Assembly (NCBI GenBank): GCA_905221605.1
Contig: CAJNDS010000145.1
Location: 132,501-196,500 of the forward strand
Direction of reading: 5' to 3'
Length of the DNA: 64,000 nt
Source: Symbiodinium natans
Lineage: Eukaryota; Sar; Dinophyceae; Suessiales; Symbiodiniaceae
Part shown: one piece after another, positions 37,001-44,449 of the stretch
Layout: the number at the start of each line of letters is the position of its first letter
Position numbering within the stretch: position 1 is the first letter of the stretch
Made by a program: the position numbers and the translations under genes
The notes under the pieces: model-generated
What the model saw: only the letters and a program-made list of their open reading frames with translations
Databases searched by the model: none
What the model was told of the DNA's origin: nothing

Positions 37001-40000
37001 AGCGCCTGTCCCCCTAAACCCAAACTCAGGCTCCTTGAGGCTTCCTGAAAAACCCGCGTAGAGCTCTAGATAGGGTTTAGGGTTTAGGGTTTAGGGTTTA
37101 GGGTTTAGGGGTTGAGGGGTTGAGGGGTTGAGGGGTTTAGGGGTTTAGGGGTTTAGGGGTTTAGGGGTTTAGGGGTTTAGGGGTTTAGGGGTTTAGGGCT
37201 TAAGGTTTGGGGTTTAGGGTTTAAGGTCCTGTAACCGTAAAGCCGAAACTCCAGACCTGCGACAAGCCAAAGAAGCTTGCTGGCTGAGATTTGTGCCGGG
37301 TGGGGTCGGGGGGTTAGGGCTGTAGGGCTTTCGGGTTTAGGGCTGAAAAGTTTTGGCTTTCAGGGTTGTAGGGCTTTAGGGCTGGGAGGCTAAGGGCTTT
37401 AGGCTTCAGGGGTCTTAAGGGTTTTGTGTTGAAGCGCGCGGTCTTCGTTGCATGAAAGAGCCGAACAAGCAGAGTGAGGTTCAGGGCTTTGGATTTGAGG
37501 CCCTGAGTTGACCAACTAGGGTTTTAGGGTTTAGGGTTTAGGGTTTTAGGGTTTTAGGGTTCTAGGGTTTTAGGGTTTTAGGGTTTAGGGTTTAGGGTTT
37601 AGGGTTTAGGGTTTTAAGGTTTCAGGGTTTAGGGTTTTAGGGTTTTAGGGTTTTAGGGTTTTAGGGTTTTAGGGTTTTAGGGTTTAGGGTTTAGGGTTTT
37701 AGGGTTTTAGGGTTTAGGGTTTAGGGTTTAGGGTTTTAGGGTTTAGGGTTTAGGGTTTAGGTAGCACTGCATGCTTCCAGAAGCCAAAAACTGTGCACCG
37801 GGGAACTCTGCCTAAGTCCTACAACTCTGAACCCCCCCCCCCCCCCCCCCCTAAACCCTAAACCCTACCCCTAAACCCTAAACCCTAAACCCTAAACCCT
37901 AAACCCTAACCCCTAACCCCTAACCCCTAACCCCTAACCCCTAAACCCTAAACCCTAAACCCTAAACCCTAAACCCTAAACCCTAAACCCTAAGCAGCAC
38001 TGCTCTCGGCTGCTCTTAGCAGGGCAGCTGTAAATCTAATTTTTTGGCTGCCTGTTAAGAAACCCAAGAAAGCCAAAAAAGGCTAAAGATGTAAAGTTAC
38101 AGTAAAGCACCACAAAGTGCTCTAGACCCAAAAACCCTCAGAGCAAGCAACCTTAAACCCCAGACCCAAGAAGCCCCCAAAACCCCTGGAAGCTAAAAAA
38201 ACCCGACAAGGCTAACCCTCCAAAAAACCCTGGATCCCCCCAAAACCCTGAAACCCAAACACCTAAACCCAGAAACTCCCAAAACACCCAAAACACGAAA
38301 TCCAAAAAACAACAACTCCCCAAAAAAAAAAAAACTAAACCCCCCAAAGCTCCCAAACCCTAAGCCCTAAACCCGAAACCCCGAAACCCTGAAACCCAAA
38401 ACTCTCGAAGCCCTGCCTTTGAGAGCATGAAGGCATGCGTTGACAGCACTCCTTAGTTTAGGGTTTTAGGTTCAGGGTTTAGGGTTCAGGGAGGGTAGAG
38501 GGTTTAGGGTTTAGGGTGAGGCATGTAGAGCTCGTGTTTAGGGCTTTGAGGGTGAAAGGGTTGTAAGAAACTCTATATACAGACTCTTCTCCCCCGCAGC
38601 AAACAAACCCCAGAATCACCTTCCCTGAGCCCTAAACTCTAAACCTTTGCTAGTACATACACCAATAACCCTTGAAACCATGCCAGATCATATCGCCAAA
38701 CCATACCTGGATTCTTCCCTGCACCTTCACCGCCCAAAAGAAAAGGTAGGGCACCCTAAACCCCAAACCCTAAACCCTGAACCCGAAACCCTAAACCCCA
38801 AACCCTAAACCCTAAACCCAAGGCTCTGTTGGCGACGATCATGAGCTCCTGCTGTAGCTTCGCCACACGCAGCAGGCGGATCAAGCGGAGGAGCCTGCCG
38901 CCATTGTTGTCACAAGTCTGTTTAGGCTTGAAGTGGTTCGGTGCTGTGGGAATTTGGGAAGTCTCGGGTTTAGGGTTGGGTCTCGTCCCGAGCACGTTTC
39001 CCCTTGTTTGATTCCACCGCTTGCCATGCTCATGCGTTTCTCTGCCCCTCCAGCTGCAGCATGGGACACCGGATGCGCTGTGCGGCCTCAGAGGGGCTTG
39101 GCGACCTTATGACTTCGTTCCTCCTGCTCCTGACCTCACAGAGATCAGCGTGGTGGCTCTGCACAAGTACAAGAGGTCTTTTGTGTTGGTCAAAGGTTCT
39201 CTTGCCAAAGTGCAAGATATCTCCTCAGGTGTGTGACTGCCGGTTCCGTGTCACAGCAGGACGGGGATTGCATCATGTCGCGGAGAGAAGTAAAAAGGGG
39301 TTTTGGGTTCAGGGTGTGGAGTTTGAGGCGTGGGACGACCTCCTCCTCCCTCCCTCCCCTCCCGCCCGAAACCCTAAACTCTAGGCCCTAAACCATACAC
39401 CAGAAACCCTAAACCCTAAAACCTGTCCCCCATATCCTAAACCCACTTAAGCACTAAGCCCTGAAGCCTCTCCAGGGAGTCTGCAAACAGCCAGCCCGAA
39501 GCCCTGTACCTTCAACCCTGCACCCAAAGCCCTAAAGCTTCAACCCAGAACAGTCACGAATCCCTGAACCCGAAAGCCTAGCGATGCCCTAAATCCCTAA
39601 GCAAGCCCCAAGCCCTATACTACAATAAGCCCTAAACCCGAAAAACCCACCTGAACCCTTAATCCCTGAACCCCAAACCCTAAACCCTAAACCCTAAACC
39701 CAAAACCTAAAACCCAAAACCCAAAACCCAAAACCCTAAACCCTTAAACCCTAAACCCTGAACCCCACCCGCCGGTCGCCTTAGGCTGCGCAGGAACCGG
39801 GCAGATCTCCAAACAGAATTCGACTCCGCCATCTTCCAAGCCGAAGGGCTTTAGGTTTTTTTTGGGTTTTTGGGTTGTTTTTGGTTTTAGGTCTTTTTGG
39901 GTTTTAGTTTTTTTTTTTTTGGGGGGGGGTAGGTTTTTTTTGGGTTTTAGGGTTTTTTTGGGTTTTAGAGTTTGGAGTTTTGGGGTCTTAGGGTTTTAGG

Positions 40001-43000
40001 GGTTCGATGGTTTAGTGGTTTAGGGGTTTGGGCGTTGAAGAGATTTTTGGGTTTTAGGTGCTGAGGGTTGTTTTGGGTTTGGGGGCTTGAGTGAAATTGT
40101 AGAGGTTCAGGCTTTAGGGGTTTTGGGTTTTGGTTCGCTTGCTAAGGGGCAGCCAGTCCGCTATATTCCTGTACAACCTTATTGTTCAATTGTGTTCCTT
40201 TACTTCTCCAAAAAACTAGAGGAATGAACAAGCTTAAAGTCCATCTATTGGCTAAGTAAACACTGCGTAGTAAGCTTCGTCTTGAGGTGATGAGGGGTTG
40301 ATCTGAAGCTTGGGACCTGACACCCAAACACCATCGCAGAGGATTGACAAGAGAAGGCCATAACAAAACAAACAGCACCCAATTTGCGGCAGTATTGTGT
40401 TCCTTCGCTTTGTTGTTTGGTTTTGGCTAGCTTCCGTGCTAACCCCAAACCTGAACCCGAAACCCTAAACCTGAACCCTAAACCCTGAACCCTAATCCCA
40501 GTAAATCGTCCAGCGAAACGCCGAAACCTTCGACCGCACCTGCTGGGACTCCAAAACGACGAGCGTGATGTCCAGTGAGACCTGGGGTTCAGAACTAGCC
40601 CTAAACCCTAAACCTAAACTCTAAACCCTAAATCCTAAACCCCAAACCCTAAACCCTTAGGGTTTTCGGGTTCCTGGGACGTCCGGAGCCCATAGAAAGA
40701 GGCATAATCACATGCATATTCTTGCAGGTCCCGGAAAAGGGCTCATAGCCATGTGCTTTCCCAAGCTGTTTTCTGAAGAACATCCCCAAATCTTCCCTAC
40801 ATTTCCGCCCTTAATGATTTGGTTTTTAGCAGGGGCATATGATCTCAAGCCGAACACCTCGACAGATTAAGGAGGTGTTGTGTCAGGTTTCCTTGAAAGC
40901 TTCAGATTCAGAGTCTATAGGCGTTTAGGGTGTGCTGGGGTAGGTTTGGGCGCCCTACAAAGATAGATTTTTGATGGCTTTAGAAGGGTTATGTAGGGGA
41001 TGAAGGGTAACATAAACTGTGTGCAAACCTACCTCTGTGTAGGGTACCCCTAAACCCTAAACCCTAAACCCTAAACCCTAAACCCTAAACCCTAAACCCT
41101 AAACCCTAAACCCCCAAAAGCAGCTTCCAACTCTTGCGCGCCCTGCAAGTGCAGCATAGCTGCCAGGACCACATCTAGCCCCAGCCAGGACTTGGCATAA
41201 CGCCGAGCTAGAACAGACCTCTGGGGTTTAGGGTTTAGGGTTTAGGGTTTAGGGTTTAGGGTTTAGGGTTTAGGGTTTAGGGTTTAGGGTTCAGCAATTC
41301 TGGGGTTTGGAGGTTTGGGGGTTTACGAGTTTGCAGGTTTGGTGTTTAGGAATTTTCAGGATTGGGGTTTAAGTAGGGCTTTTGGGGTTCAGCGAGCCTT
41401 TTCGGGGAAGGTTTGGGGGTGTTGAATTCAAGGGCCCTTGTGTCTTTTTGTACACACCACCGCCGTTCACAACCGAGCTAAGGCTTGAGAGGCCTGCGCC
41501 CCATCCTAAACCCTAAACCCTAAACCCTAAACCCTAAACCCTAAACAATCCCGGCCTGTGGTACTAAGAGCCCCAGGATGTTTAGTTTGGCTTTTTGTGG
41601 GGGCGGGGGGGGGGGGCTCAGAACTGCAGGGTTTAGTTTTGATTGCTTTAGGCTTTAGGGTTTTCAGGTTGTAGGGTTTTAGGGTTTGAGGGTTTTAGAT
41701 TCAAAGTCCGAGAACTTTGTGTGCTTCAAAGGGCTTGGTGGCTTAAGGGCTTCTAAGGTTTAGAGTGTGCAGGGCTGAGAGGCCTCCCATTACAGCGATC
41801 CCTTTTACGCCCGGCGGCGCCTATACCGCTTGTTCACTCCCCCAAAAAAGCTCACAAACCGGGAGCCCCCAATTAGACGATGCAAGGACACTGACGTCCT
41901 GCGTGCTATGCAAGACACAGAAAACTGTGACAGACCTGGTCGTGACTCAGAGCATGATGCGCTCAAAGGGCTCCGGGGCTGCTTGAGGTTTAGAGTTTGC
42001 AGGGCTGAGGGCTTGGGCCTAGGCCTACCTAGGCCCTGCACCGCCTACAACTCCAAATTCCTCCCCCTCCCTGAAGTGCAATAAATGCGGGTCCCTAAAT
42101 CCTTGTAACCTATGCGCACTAAACACTTCTAAAACCTGAGCCCCAAAAAACGCTGAACTCTAGAAACCTTTACACCCTGCATCCCTGTAAACCCTACAGA
42201 GCCATAAGCTACATGAACTATATAAGCCCAAATCAGCCCAAACCTCTATCCTACAACCCTAAACCCTAAACCCTAAACCCTCCCCCAAACCCAGCAGCAT
42301 CCCTTGCGGTGTAGGGGCGGTCGCATCTCCAGCGCGCCGCGGGTCTCTACCCCGAACAGCACATGCCTCGCACCGGGTTTAGGGTTTAGGTTTAGGGTTT
42401 AGGGTTTAGGGTTTAGGGTTTAGGATTTAGGGTTTAGGGTAGCCCTGAACCCTAACCCTCATCCCTAAACCCTAAACCCTCATCCCTAAACCCTCATCCC
42501 TAAGTCCCAAAAGCCCTAAAGTCCCCTGAAACCCCTTCTGATGTCAAGGAAGAATGCCCCTTGCAGATGTCTATGTGTATATCATATGTGCATTGATATA
42601 TGTATGTATGCATGTAAGGTGTCAGTATTTGGAGAAATGTTAGTATGTCAGCCCAGTTGCAACGCAGATTTTCAGGACAAGTTGATCCGTTGGGGTTTGC
42701 ACATGGCAGGGCCTGTCTGGGCGCAGGGACCATTCCCGAGGAACATTCTGCAGGTTTGGCCAAATCAATCCTGTGACTATAGCACTGCAATCCTCTAACC
42801 CTTCAAACGCCTATGCGCCAACTTTCATCTTAGATGCCCGTAGTAGAGGGATGTCCAAAAGGCCAACACGTGTCTAAAGCATGTGACCCGACAAGACAAA
42901 CCGGTAGCCAATAAAAGCTTGGCTGTTAGAGGTTCCAGGTTCAAACTCATGCAGATGCAGGGCCTGAACAAGCACAGGCTAGCCCAGAAAACACCCCCAG

Positions 43001-44038
43001 GTCCTCACACCCCGGTACCCTAAACCCTAAACCCTAAACCCTAAACCCTAAACCCTGACCCCTAAACCCAAAGCCCTAAACCCAAACACCCGAAGCTGCA
43101 AACCTTATGAAAATATTCATGCGCTCAAGCTGCAGAGGCATGTCGATCAACCAAAAGGCCAGCGAGACGTTGGAAACAACCTCGTGTCTACAAGTTTGGA
43201 ACGAGGGTTTAGGCTTTTTTTGAACCTACAGGGTTTAGGGTTTAGGGTTTAGGGTTTAGGGATTAGGGTTTAGGGTTTAGGTTTGAGGGAGTTTGGGTCT
43301 CTGTTGCCCGGTATCCTAAGATAAAAAAGGTGACCTATTTTTGGACGTTTTGGACGTGCAGGAGCGAACCCAACCCCAGAGGAAGTGAATCAGAGTACCA
43401 CTGGGAGCATCAACCCTTTTCTGAGGGGGGGGGGTAGAGTGCACACAGCCTTAGGGAATGGGGATCACACAGCAGACATTTGTGGCGGTGGGGCCTTAGA
43501 GTTGTCGGGGAACCCTCGGCGTCATTGTTTCGGGCGTAGGCTAAACAGGTGCGCTCCTGCAAAAGCACCCCTAAACCCTAAACCCTAAACCCTAAACCCT
43601 AAACCCTAAACCCTAAACCCTAAACCCTAAACCCTAAAACAAGCCCTGAAACCTGCAAGCCGCCTCGGAAGATGCAGGCGCAAGCTACTAAGCCCTAAGC
43701 GCTAAGCAACGAAAACCCCTCAAGCCCTCCTTCCCTCCCTCACCCTAAACCCTAAACCCTAAACCCTAAACCCTAAACCCTAAACCCTAAACCCTAAACC
43801 CTAAACCCTAAACCCTAAACCCTAAACCCTAAACCCTCAACCCTAAAGCCTAAAGCCTAAAGCCTAAAGCCTAAACCCTAAACCCTAAACCCTAAACCCT
43901 AAACCCTAAACCCTAAACCCCAAGAACAAAACAAGATGACGTGGAGGCGCCCCGATGATTTCAATGAACTCGGGGAGGTCGAAGAGGCCGAGTGGGATGG
44001 TAATGAGGTCCCAGAGGATAAGCCTCGGCTTACGCCAT
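20067..44038 (-). CDS. Voltage-gated cation channel gene (S1-S6, pore, C-linker, CNBD), many small exons
   Basis: A split gene whose exons, read from 44038 downward, spell the layout of CNBD-containing voltage-gated K+/cation channels: S1, S2, S3, arginine-rich S4, S5, turret, pore helix, S6, C-linker and cyclic-nucleotide-binding-like domain. Each exon is listed separately. Codon phase agrees at consecutive junctions: S1 to S2, S3 to linker to S4 to S5 to turret to pore to S6a to S6b to C-linker, and the next two exons. Introns run from about 0.5 to 4 kb and are full of TTTAGGG arrays, MITE-like elements and poly-C/G. Several donors are GC and one is GA, typical of dinoflagellates. The protein would sit in a membrane and pass cations on depolarisation; cyclic nucleotide control is not certain, since the CNBD resembles the divergent protist type. 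Not seen: the N-terminus and start codon, an exon joining S2 (phase 2 out) to S3 (phase 0 in), part of the CNBD, and the stop. Family is near certain; exact ends are not. Confidence 0.85.
20291..20342 (-). CDS. Channel exon: CNBD W-x-x-W-x-H region
   Basis: Acceptor CTGAAAG, phase 2, encoding WADWHHRGRLTANLSTC; donor TGC|GTCCCTTGG, phase 0. The W-x-x-W-x-H-x-G-x-L motif is the part I recall as most conserved in CNBD-like domains of dinoflagellate channels. A piece that would precede it (AKYQAEASSL, about 21199-21235, minus) is open but its splice sites do not phase cleanly. Confidence 0.72.
20633..20745. mobile_element. Inverted-repeat element (CTAGGCTGCCCAGTA family), uninterrupted copy
   Basis: Termini CTAGGCTGCCCAGTA and, reversed, CTAGGATGCCCAGTA. 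113 bp, no coding capacity. It is the empty-site reference for the interrupted copy at 53319. Confidence 0.75.
22439..22519 (-). CDS. Channel exon: CNBD beta-roll part
   Basis: Acceptor TTATGAG, phase 0, encoding VYIIDAGTMSYFCRGRSQQR then KAVAEGR; donor CGA|GTGGTG. V-Y-I-I-x-x-G-x-M-x-Y is the strand-turn-strand typical of CNBD-like domains. Nearly every third codon position is G or C. The antisense frame is also open, with TTAG and AAG|GTTTAGGG borders, which shows how easily repeats mimic splice sites. Confidence 0.75.
23028..23158. repeat. TTTGGGG array
   Basis: Three TTTAGGG units, then about 16 TTTGGGG units. A single-base variant spread across the whole array. Confidence 0.9.
23853..23951. 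mobile_element. CTTGGTAGCCCAGT-family element
   Basis: Starts CTTGGTAGCCCAGTAACCC, ends CACTGGGATACCAG. Confidence 0.62.
24611..24648 (-). CDS. Possible small channel exon
   Basis: The minus strand shows acceptor GGATACAG, a short open frame SNIMGGFCLVPR and donor CG|GTAATTAG. Phase 2 in agrees with the exit phase of the exon at 25810. The plus strand is also open (PNYRGTRQNPPMIFDL, donor GTATCC), so the strand is unsure. Ends are approximate. Confidence 0.35.
25380..25444. repeat. (TA)n/(ATAC) microsatellite
   Basis: AT-rich microsatellite; similar at 3003-3027, 3180-3206, 3278-3306, 17520-17535, 17612-17630 and 49138-49180. Confidence 0.88.
25810..25859 (-). CDS. Channel exon: helix before CNBD
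   Basis: Acceptor ATGCTGCAG, phase 0, encoding VDLLQKIPQRPFELAAG; donor GG|GTGTTCGG, phase 2. L-L-x-x-I-P-x-x-x-x-x-E-L is the usual start of the region leading into the CNBD. A plus-strand frame is also open here but lacks a usable donor. Confidence 0.68.
26308..26545. repeat. GCGGGCAAGGTCATATGA repeats with a 14-bp hairpin
   Basis: Unit occurs directly (26312, 26469) and inverted (26487, 26505, 26524). The perfect palindrome arms GAGCGGGCAAGGTC (26468-26481) and GACCTTGCCCGCTC (26487-26500) surround CATAT. The 110-bp element copy 1 sits inside this cluster. Confidence 0.75.
26342..26451 (-). mobile_element. 110-bp repeated element, copy 1 (GT...AG ends, 5-bp TSD)
   Basis: In minus orientation starts CTTTGTGGTGCTTTAC (outermost bases TTTGTGG) and ends GCTAAAGCAGCCAAG. 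Flanked by exact GGCAA (plus strand) at 26337-26341 and 26452-26456. Two further copies lie at 27562 and 38005 in the same orientation. Weak inverted termini. Internal GT and AG at its ends could serve as splice sites. Likely a non-autonomous transposable element. Confidence 0.75.
27039..27083 (-). CDS. Channel exon: C-linker to CNBD
   Basis: Encodes PVEDGHFEVRVQEKD; if the alternative acceptor GGAG is used it starts at 27074. The donor is GC (GAT|GCCACT), phase 0. V-Q-E-K-D followed by V-D-L-L in the next exon agrees with the helical region after the C-linker in related channels. The strand choice rests on this fit plus the G/C-ending codons. Confidence 0.7.
27562..27673 (-). mobile_element. 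110-bp repeated element, copy 2, next to the C-linker exon
   Basis: 112 bp, flanked by exact GGTTC at 27557-27561 and 27674-27678. Nearly identical to copy 3. It begins about 11 nt inside the intron that follows the C-linker exon. Confidence 0.78.
27685..27780 (-). CDS. Channel exon: C-linker
   Basis: Acceptor GGGGGCAG, phase 0, encoding AKLFQFFNDRKLSIGLYGKV then QEVLEKAQWLQI. It matches the C-linker pattern F-x-x-x-x-x-L-x-x-x-L-x-x-x-V. The donor is GC (ATT|GCTTCAG); alternatively the GT at the edge of the 112-bp element at 27562-27673 could be used, which would change the phase. The repeated element therefore starts only about 11 nt into the intron. Confidence 0.82.
27888..28047. repeat. 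Poly-C tract in the S6b/C-linker intron
   Basis: About 160 bp of C with spaced T and G; on the gene strand it is poly-G. Confidence 0.9.
28658..28759 (-). CDS. Channel exon: S6 and start of C-linker
   Basis: Acceptor CAAAAG, phase 0. Opens with VILLAIGLFSSCISAISSAM and continues to RTARSEKSQHQ. The L-F-S-S-x-I-S-x-I-S-x-A-M run is typical of S6 in protist CNBD channels. Codons are strongly G/C-ending. The donor is GC (CACCAG|GCCGC), phase 0. The intron that follows contains long poly-C on the plus strand and several telomere arrays. Confidence 0.87.
29019..29140. mobile_element. Inverted-repeat element (CTACTTGGAAGTTC family), uninterrupted relative
   Basis: Contains acttggaggttcgtggtac at its start and the same middle (aagccccttaagtgc) found in the second half of the 56190 composite. 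Gives the pre-insertion state of that site. Confidence 0.65.
29804..30058. repeat. Poly-G tract with spaced AA
   Basis: About 250 bp of G runs broken by AA at 8-12 bp intervals, directly beside the LINE-like remnant. Confidence 0.9.
30060..32350 (+). mobile_element. LINE-like retroelement remnant in the S6 intron
   Basis: About 2.3 kb nearly free of telomere repeats, opposite in strand to the channel. The open frame 31253-31636 contains KERTYPELQQSARCKIVVLA, then LELGGRWSAEAATFIRLLAR and FAAARAFAASLLALPLSGTA. I recall this tail following reverse transcriptases of dinoflagellate LINE-type elements. No complete reverse transcriptase was found, and the frame opens after a TAG, so it is decayed or 5'-truncated. 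The 3' part (31640-32340) has repeated GCATCATCG / CATCAGCGGG words. Coding-like pieces at 30139-30474 (VVLPKVGGRHGVYFLSTGTP) and 30970-31205 (LLAAICRVEASRRYFRRHSV) may be 5' parts or unrelated exons. Confidence 0.5.
32519..32579 (-). CDS. Channel exon: post-filter and first half of S6
   Basis: Acceptor CCGAG, phase 2 in, encoding NNIAPDNALERFFAVIACRL. I-x-P-x-N-x-x-E-R-x-F is the conserved stretch between filter and S6. The donor CTT|GTACACGG leaves phase 0, as S6b requires. It abuts a LINE-like remnant and telomere arrays in the following intron. Confidence 0.85.
33021..33118. mobile_element. TTGCTTAAGAACCCC-family element
   Basis: Termini CTAGTAATTGCTCAAGAACC and, reversed, CTACTAATTGCTTAAGAACC (18 of 20 matching). 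98 bp. A diverged neighbour at 32838-32922 belongs to another family. Confidence 0.68.
33798..33837 (-). CDS. Channel exon: pore helix and filter region
   Basis: Acceptor TATGCAG, phase 1 in. With the split codon it encodes SSLHWALTQFTPAT. S-L-H-W-x-L-T is the pore helix. The expected G-Y-G-D filter is absent and replaced by Q-F-T-P-A-T, which I recall as a common form in dinoflagellate channels. The best fit to the next exon uses a GA donor (GCG AC|GACCC). Reading on to a GT (AGC|GTTGC) would add six residues and fit less well. Confidence 0.82.
33849..34175. repeat. Degenerate TTAG repeat
   Basis: About 330 bp of (TTAG)n with GC/CT variants (ttagctagttagtt), upstream of the plus-strand coding island at 34211. 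Confidence 0.85.
34211..34369 (+). CDS. Plus-strand coding island in a channel intron
   Basis: Acceptor ATCACTGCAG: QTAQKMAGCSAPVPQACNAG, then FKDHLETRVKPCFKFIKQQV, then EQKRSELDIQITP; donor CG|GTTGATC, immediately before the inverted-repeat element at 34381-34483. A possible next exon follows that element. Confidence 0.48.
34381..34483. mobile_element. TTGGGATGTTCCCC-family element between two plus-strand coding islands
   Basis: Near-perfect termini TTGGGATGTTCCCC / TTGGGATGTTTCCCC. It starts 11 nt after the coding island ending at 34369 and may form the body of an intron. Confidence 0.68.
34541..34726 (+). CDS. Plus-strand coding island following a MITE
   Basis: Acceptor with a strong pyrimidine tract (CTGCCGTTCTCTTCCGCAG). 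One frame reads GILTKLKYAENPQEGIRIGW, then LTFVVITRNFRERSVEEFLH and GPAHLYRACRKG; another is also open to a GAG|GTCTGT donor. Phase with the island at 34211 is not resolved. The element between the two would be intronic. Confidence 0.45.
35270..35452. repeat. Tandem duplication of a CCTATAGTAACCCTACATAG unit
   Basis: Two copies about 70 bp apart, each with ccctatagtaaccctacat, tagaccct, agcccccta and aacccatacccaggcc. Confidence 0.7.
35505..35560 (-). CDS. Channel exon: turret between S5 and pore
   Basis: Acceptor GCCCAG, phase 2 in. Encodes YGIGAMHLDGRSWLLEAT. The G-R-S-W-L-x-E-A stretch fits the extracellular turret before the pore helix in these channels (from memory of the family). The donor is T|GTATTTAG, entering an AT-rich intron; exit phase 1 matches the pore exon. 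Confidence 0.82.
35730..35903. mobile_element. Probable repeated element related to 60691-60834
   Basis: Contains the reverse of GGGACTAGAGGAGGG also found at 60691, with tract ttataagggcccctcctc. Includes (TA)n. Termini not clear. Confidence 0.4.
36694..36751 (-). CDS. Channel exon: S5
   Basis: Acceptor GTGCAG, then codons reading VIGLVMVMLLVNHIIACLW, with the last codon split. N-H-x-x-A-C-x-W is the conserved S5 end of CNBD channels. The donor is GC (CTG TG|GCCTCC), phase 2. Taking it splits the tryptophan codon so that the next exon continues W-Y-G-I-G as expected. An alternative GC donor 8 nt downstream would break phase with the turret exon. Confidence 0.85.
37520..37762. repeat. Mixed TTTAGGG / TTTTAGGG array
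   Basis: Heptamers and octamers with an extra T intermingled over 240 bp. Confidence 0.85.
38005..38116 (-). mobile_element. 110-bp repeated element, copy 3
   Basis: 112 bp with 4 of 5 matching flanks (CTGCT at 38000-38004, GTGCT at 38117-38121). Sits in the S4-S5 intron of the channel, beside a CCCTAAA array. Confidence 0.75.
38818..38917 (-). CDS. Channel exon: S4 voltage sensor
   Basis: Acceptor CTAAACAG, then TCDNNGG followed by RLLRLIRLLRVAKLQQEL. Basic residues fall every third position (R-x-x-R-x-x-R-x-x-R/K), the hallmark of a voltage-sensing S4. The donor is G|GTTTAGGG, the first unit of a telomere-type array, so the heptamer itself provides the 5' splice site. It exits in phase 1, which the S5 exon matches. 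Confidence 0.88.
39054..39228 (+). CDS. Plus-strand coding island in a channel intron
   Basis: Acceptor with a clear pyrimidine tract (TTTCTCTGCCCCTCCAG), phase 0, 58 codons: LQHGTPDALCGLRGAWRPYD, then FVPPAPDLTEISVVALHKYK, then RSFVLVKGSLAKVQDISS; donor G|GTGTGTG. Lies 137 bp from the S4 exon on the other strand. Could be a nested gene, a captured gene fragment or part of a mobile element. Confidence 0.5.
39830..40450. other. T-rich tract and AT-rich unique island in a channel intron
   Basis: 39850-40135 is T/G-rich (gggtttttt words). 40140-40440 is AT-rich with aaggaacacaat near both ends and open minus frames of unlike composition; no identity found. A transferred organelle or transposon piece is possible. 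Confidence 0.4.
40540..40581 (-). CDS. Channel exon: S3-S4 linker
   Basis: A 42-nt exon, phase 0 to phase 0, with acceptor CCCCAG and donor CAGCAG|GTGCGG. It encodes VSLDITLVVLESQQ. Its place between S3 and S4, and its phase, support it; there is no diagnostic motif of its own. Confidence 0.7.
41125..41220 (-). CDS. Channel exon: S2-S3 loop and S3
   Basis: Acceptor CCCCAG is followed by RSVLARRYAKSWLGLDVVLA and then MLHLQGAQELE. The R-R-Y-x-x-x-W-x-x-x-D order is the standard entry into S3. The donor is taken as GC (GAA|GCTGC) because that gives phase 0, as the next exon requires. The only nearby GT donor (GGGG|GTTTAGGG, from a telomere array) would leave phase 1. Confidence 0.8.
43104..43180 (-). 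CDS. Channel exon: S2 segment
   Basis: Begins after ACGAG with codons reading VVSNVSLAFWLIDMPLQLER. The F-W-x-x-D-x-P core is the usual S2 signature of these channels. The donor is AG|GTTTGCAGC in phase 2. Joined to S1 it gives a loop of normal length. The following exon, needed to bring phase 2 back to phase 0 before S3, was not identified between 43.1 and 41.22 kb. Confidence 0.8.
43951..44038 (-). CDS. Channel exon: S1 segment
   Basis: Acceptor GAAAG, then an open frame reading WRKPRLILWDLITIPLGLFD and continuing to EIIG. This is the S1 pattern of CNBD channels, R-x-x-x-W-D-L-I-x-I-P-L-x-x-F-D. The proposed donor is GC (GGG|GCGCC), which leaves phase 0 to match the S2 exon. A plus-strand reading gives no comparable motif. 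An upstream minus-strand coding candidate at 44450-44754 could hold part of the N-terminus. Confidence 0.8.
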
Positions 44039-44120
44039 CTTTCAAAGAGACGCAGGGTATAGGGTTTAGGGTTTAGGGTTTAGGGTTTAGGGTTTGGGGT
44101 TTGGGGGGATTCAGGGTTAG

Positions 44121-44238
44121 CTTGGTGGCCCAGTAACCATATCATGATGAGGGTCAACCTCTTTTTTGGGTTGGCTACTTTCTAAGAGGACCTTGAGCCA
44201 ACAAAAAACGGGCAAAAGGGTACCACTGGGCTACCAAG
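44121..44238. mobile_element. CTTGGTAGCCCAGT-family element
   Basis: Starts CTTGGTGGCCCAGTAACC, ends GGGCTACCAAG. 118 bp, no clear target duplication. Confidence 0.65.
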
Positions 44239-44449
44239 ATCTTGAGAGACGCCCTCTGAGGCAGGGGCCTTAAGAATTAGAATAGGGTTTTGGGAGTTAT
44301 TCATAGTATATTTCTAAAAAGGACCGAAAGGGAACACGATTAGTAATTCTTGCGAACCCTAAATAATGCGGAAAATGGCCAGTGCCATGATAGCCCCCCC
44401 CCCCCCATCCCCCCACAACAAAAAAGTTCATGAAGGAATCAGCGTCCTA

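Noticed and set aside
42905-42960. tRNA-like B-box word (GGTTCCAGGTTCAAACTC) and a possible tRNA or SINE.
   Set aside because: No cloverleaf or A box could be built around it, and no second copy was seen.
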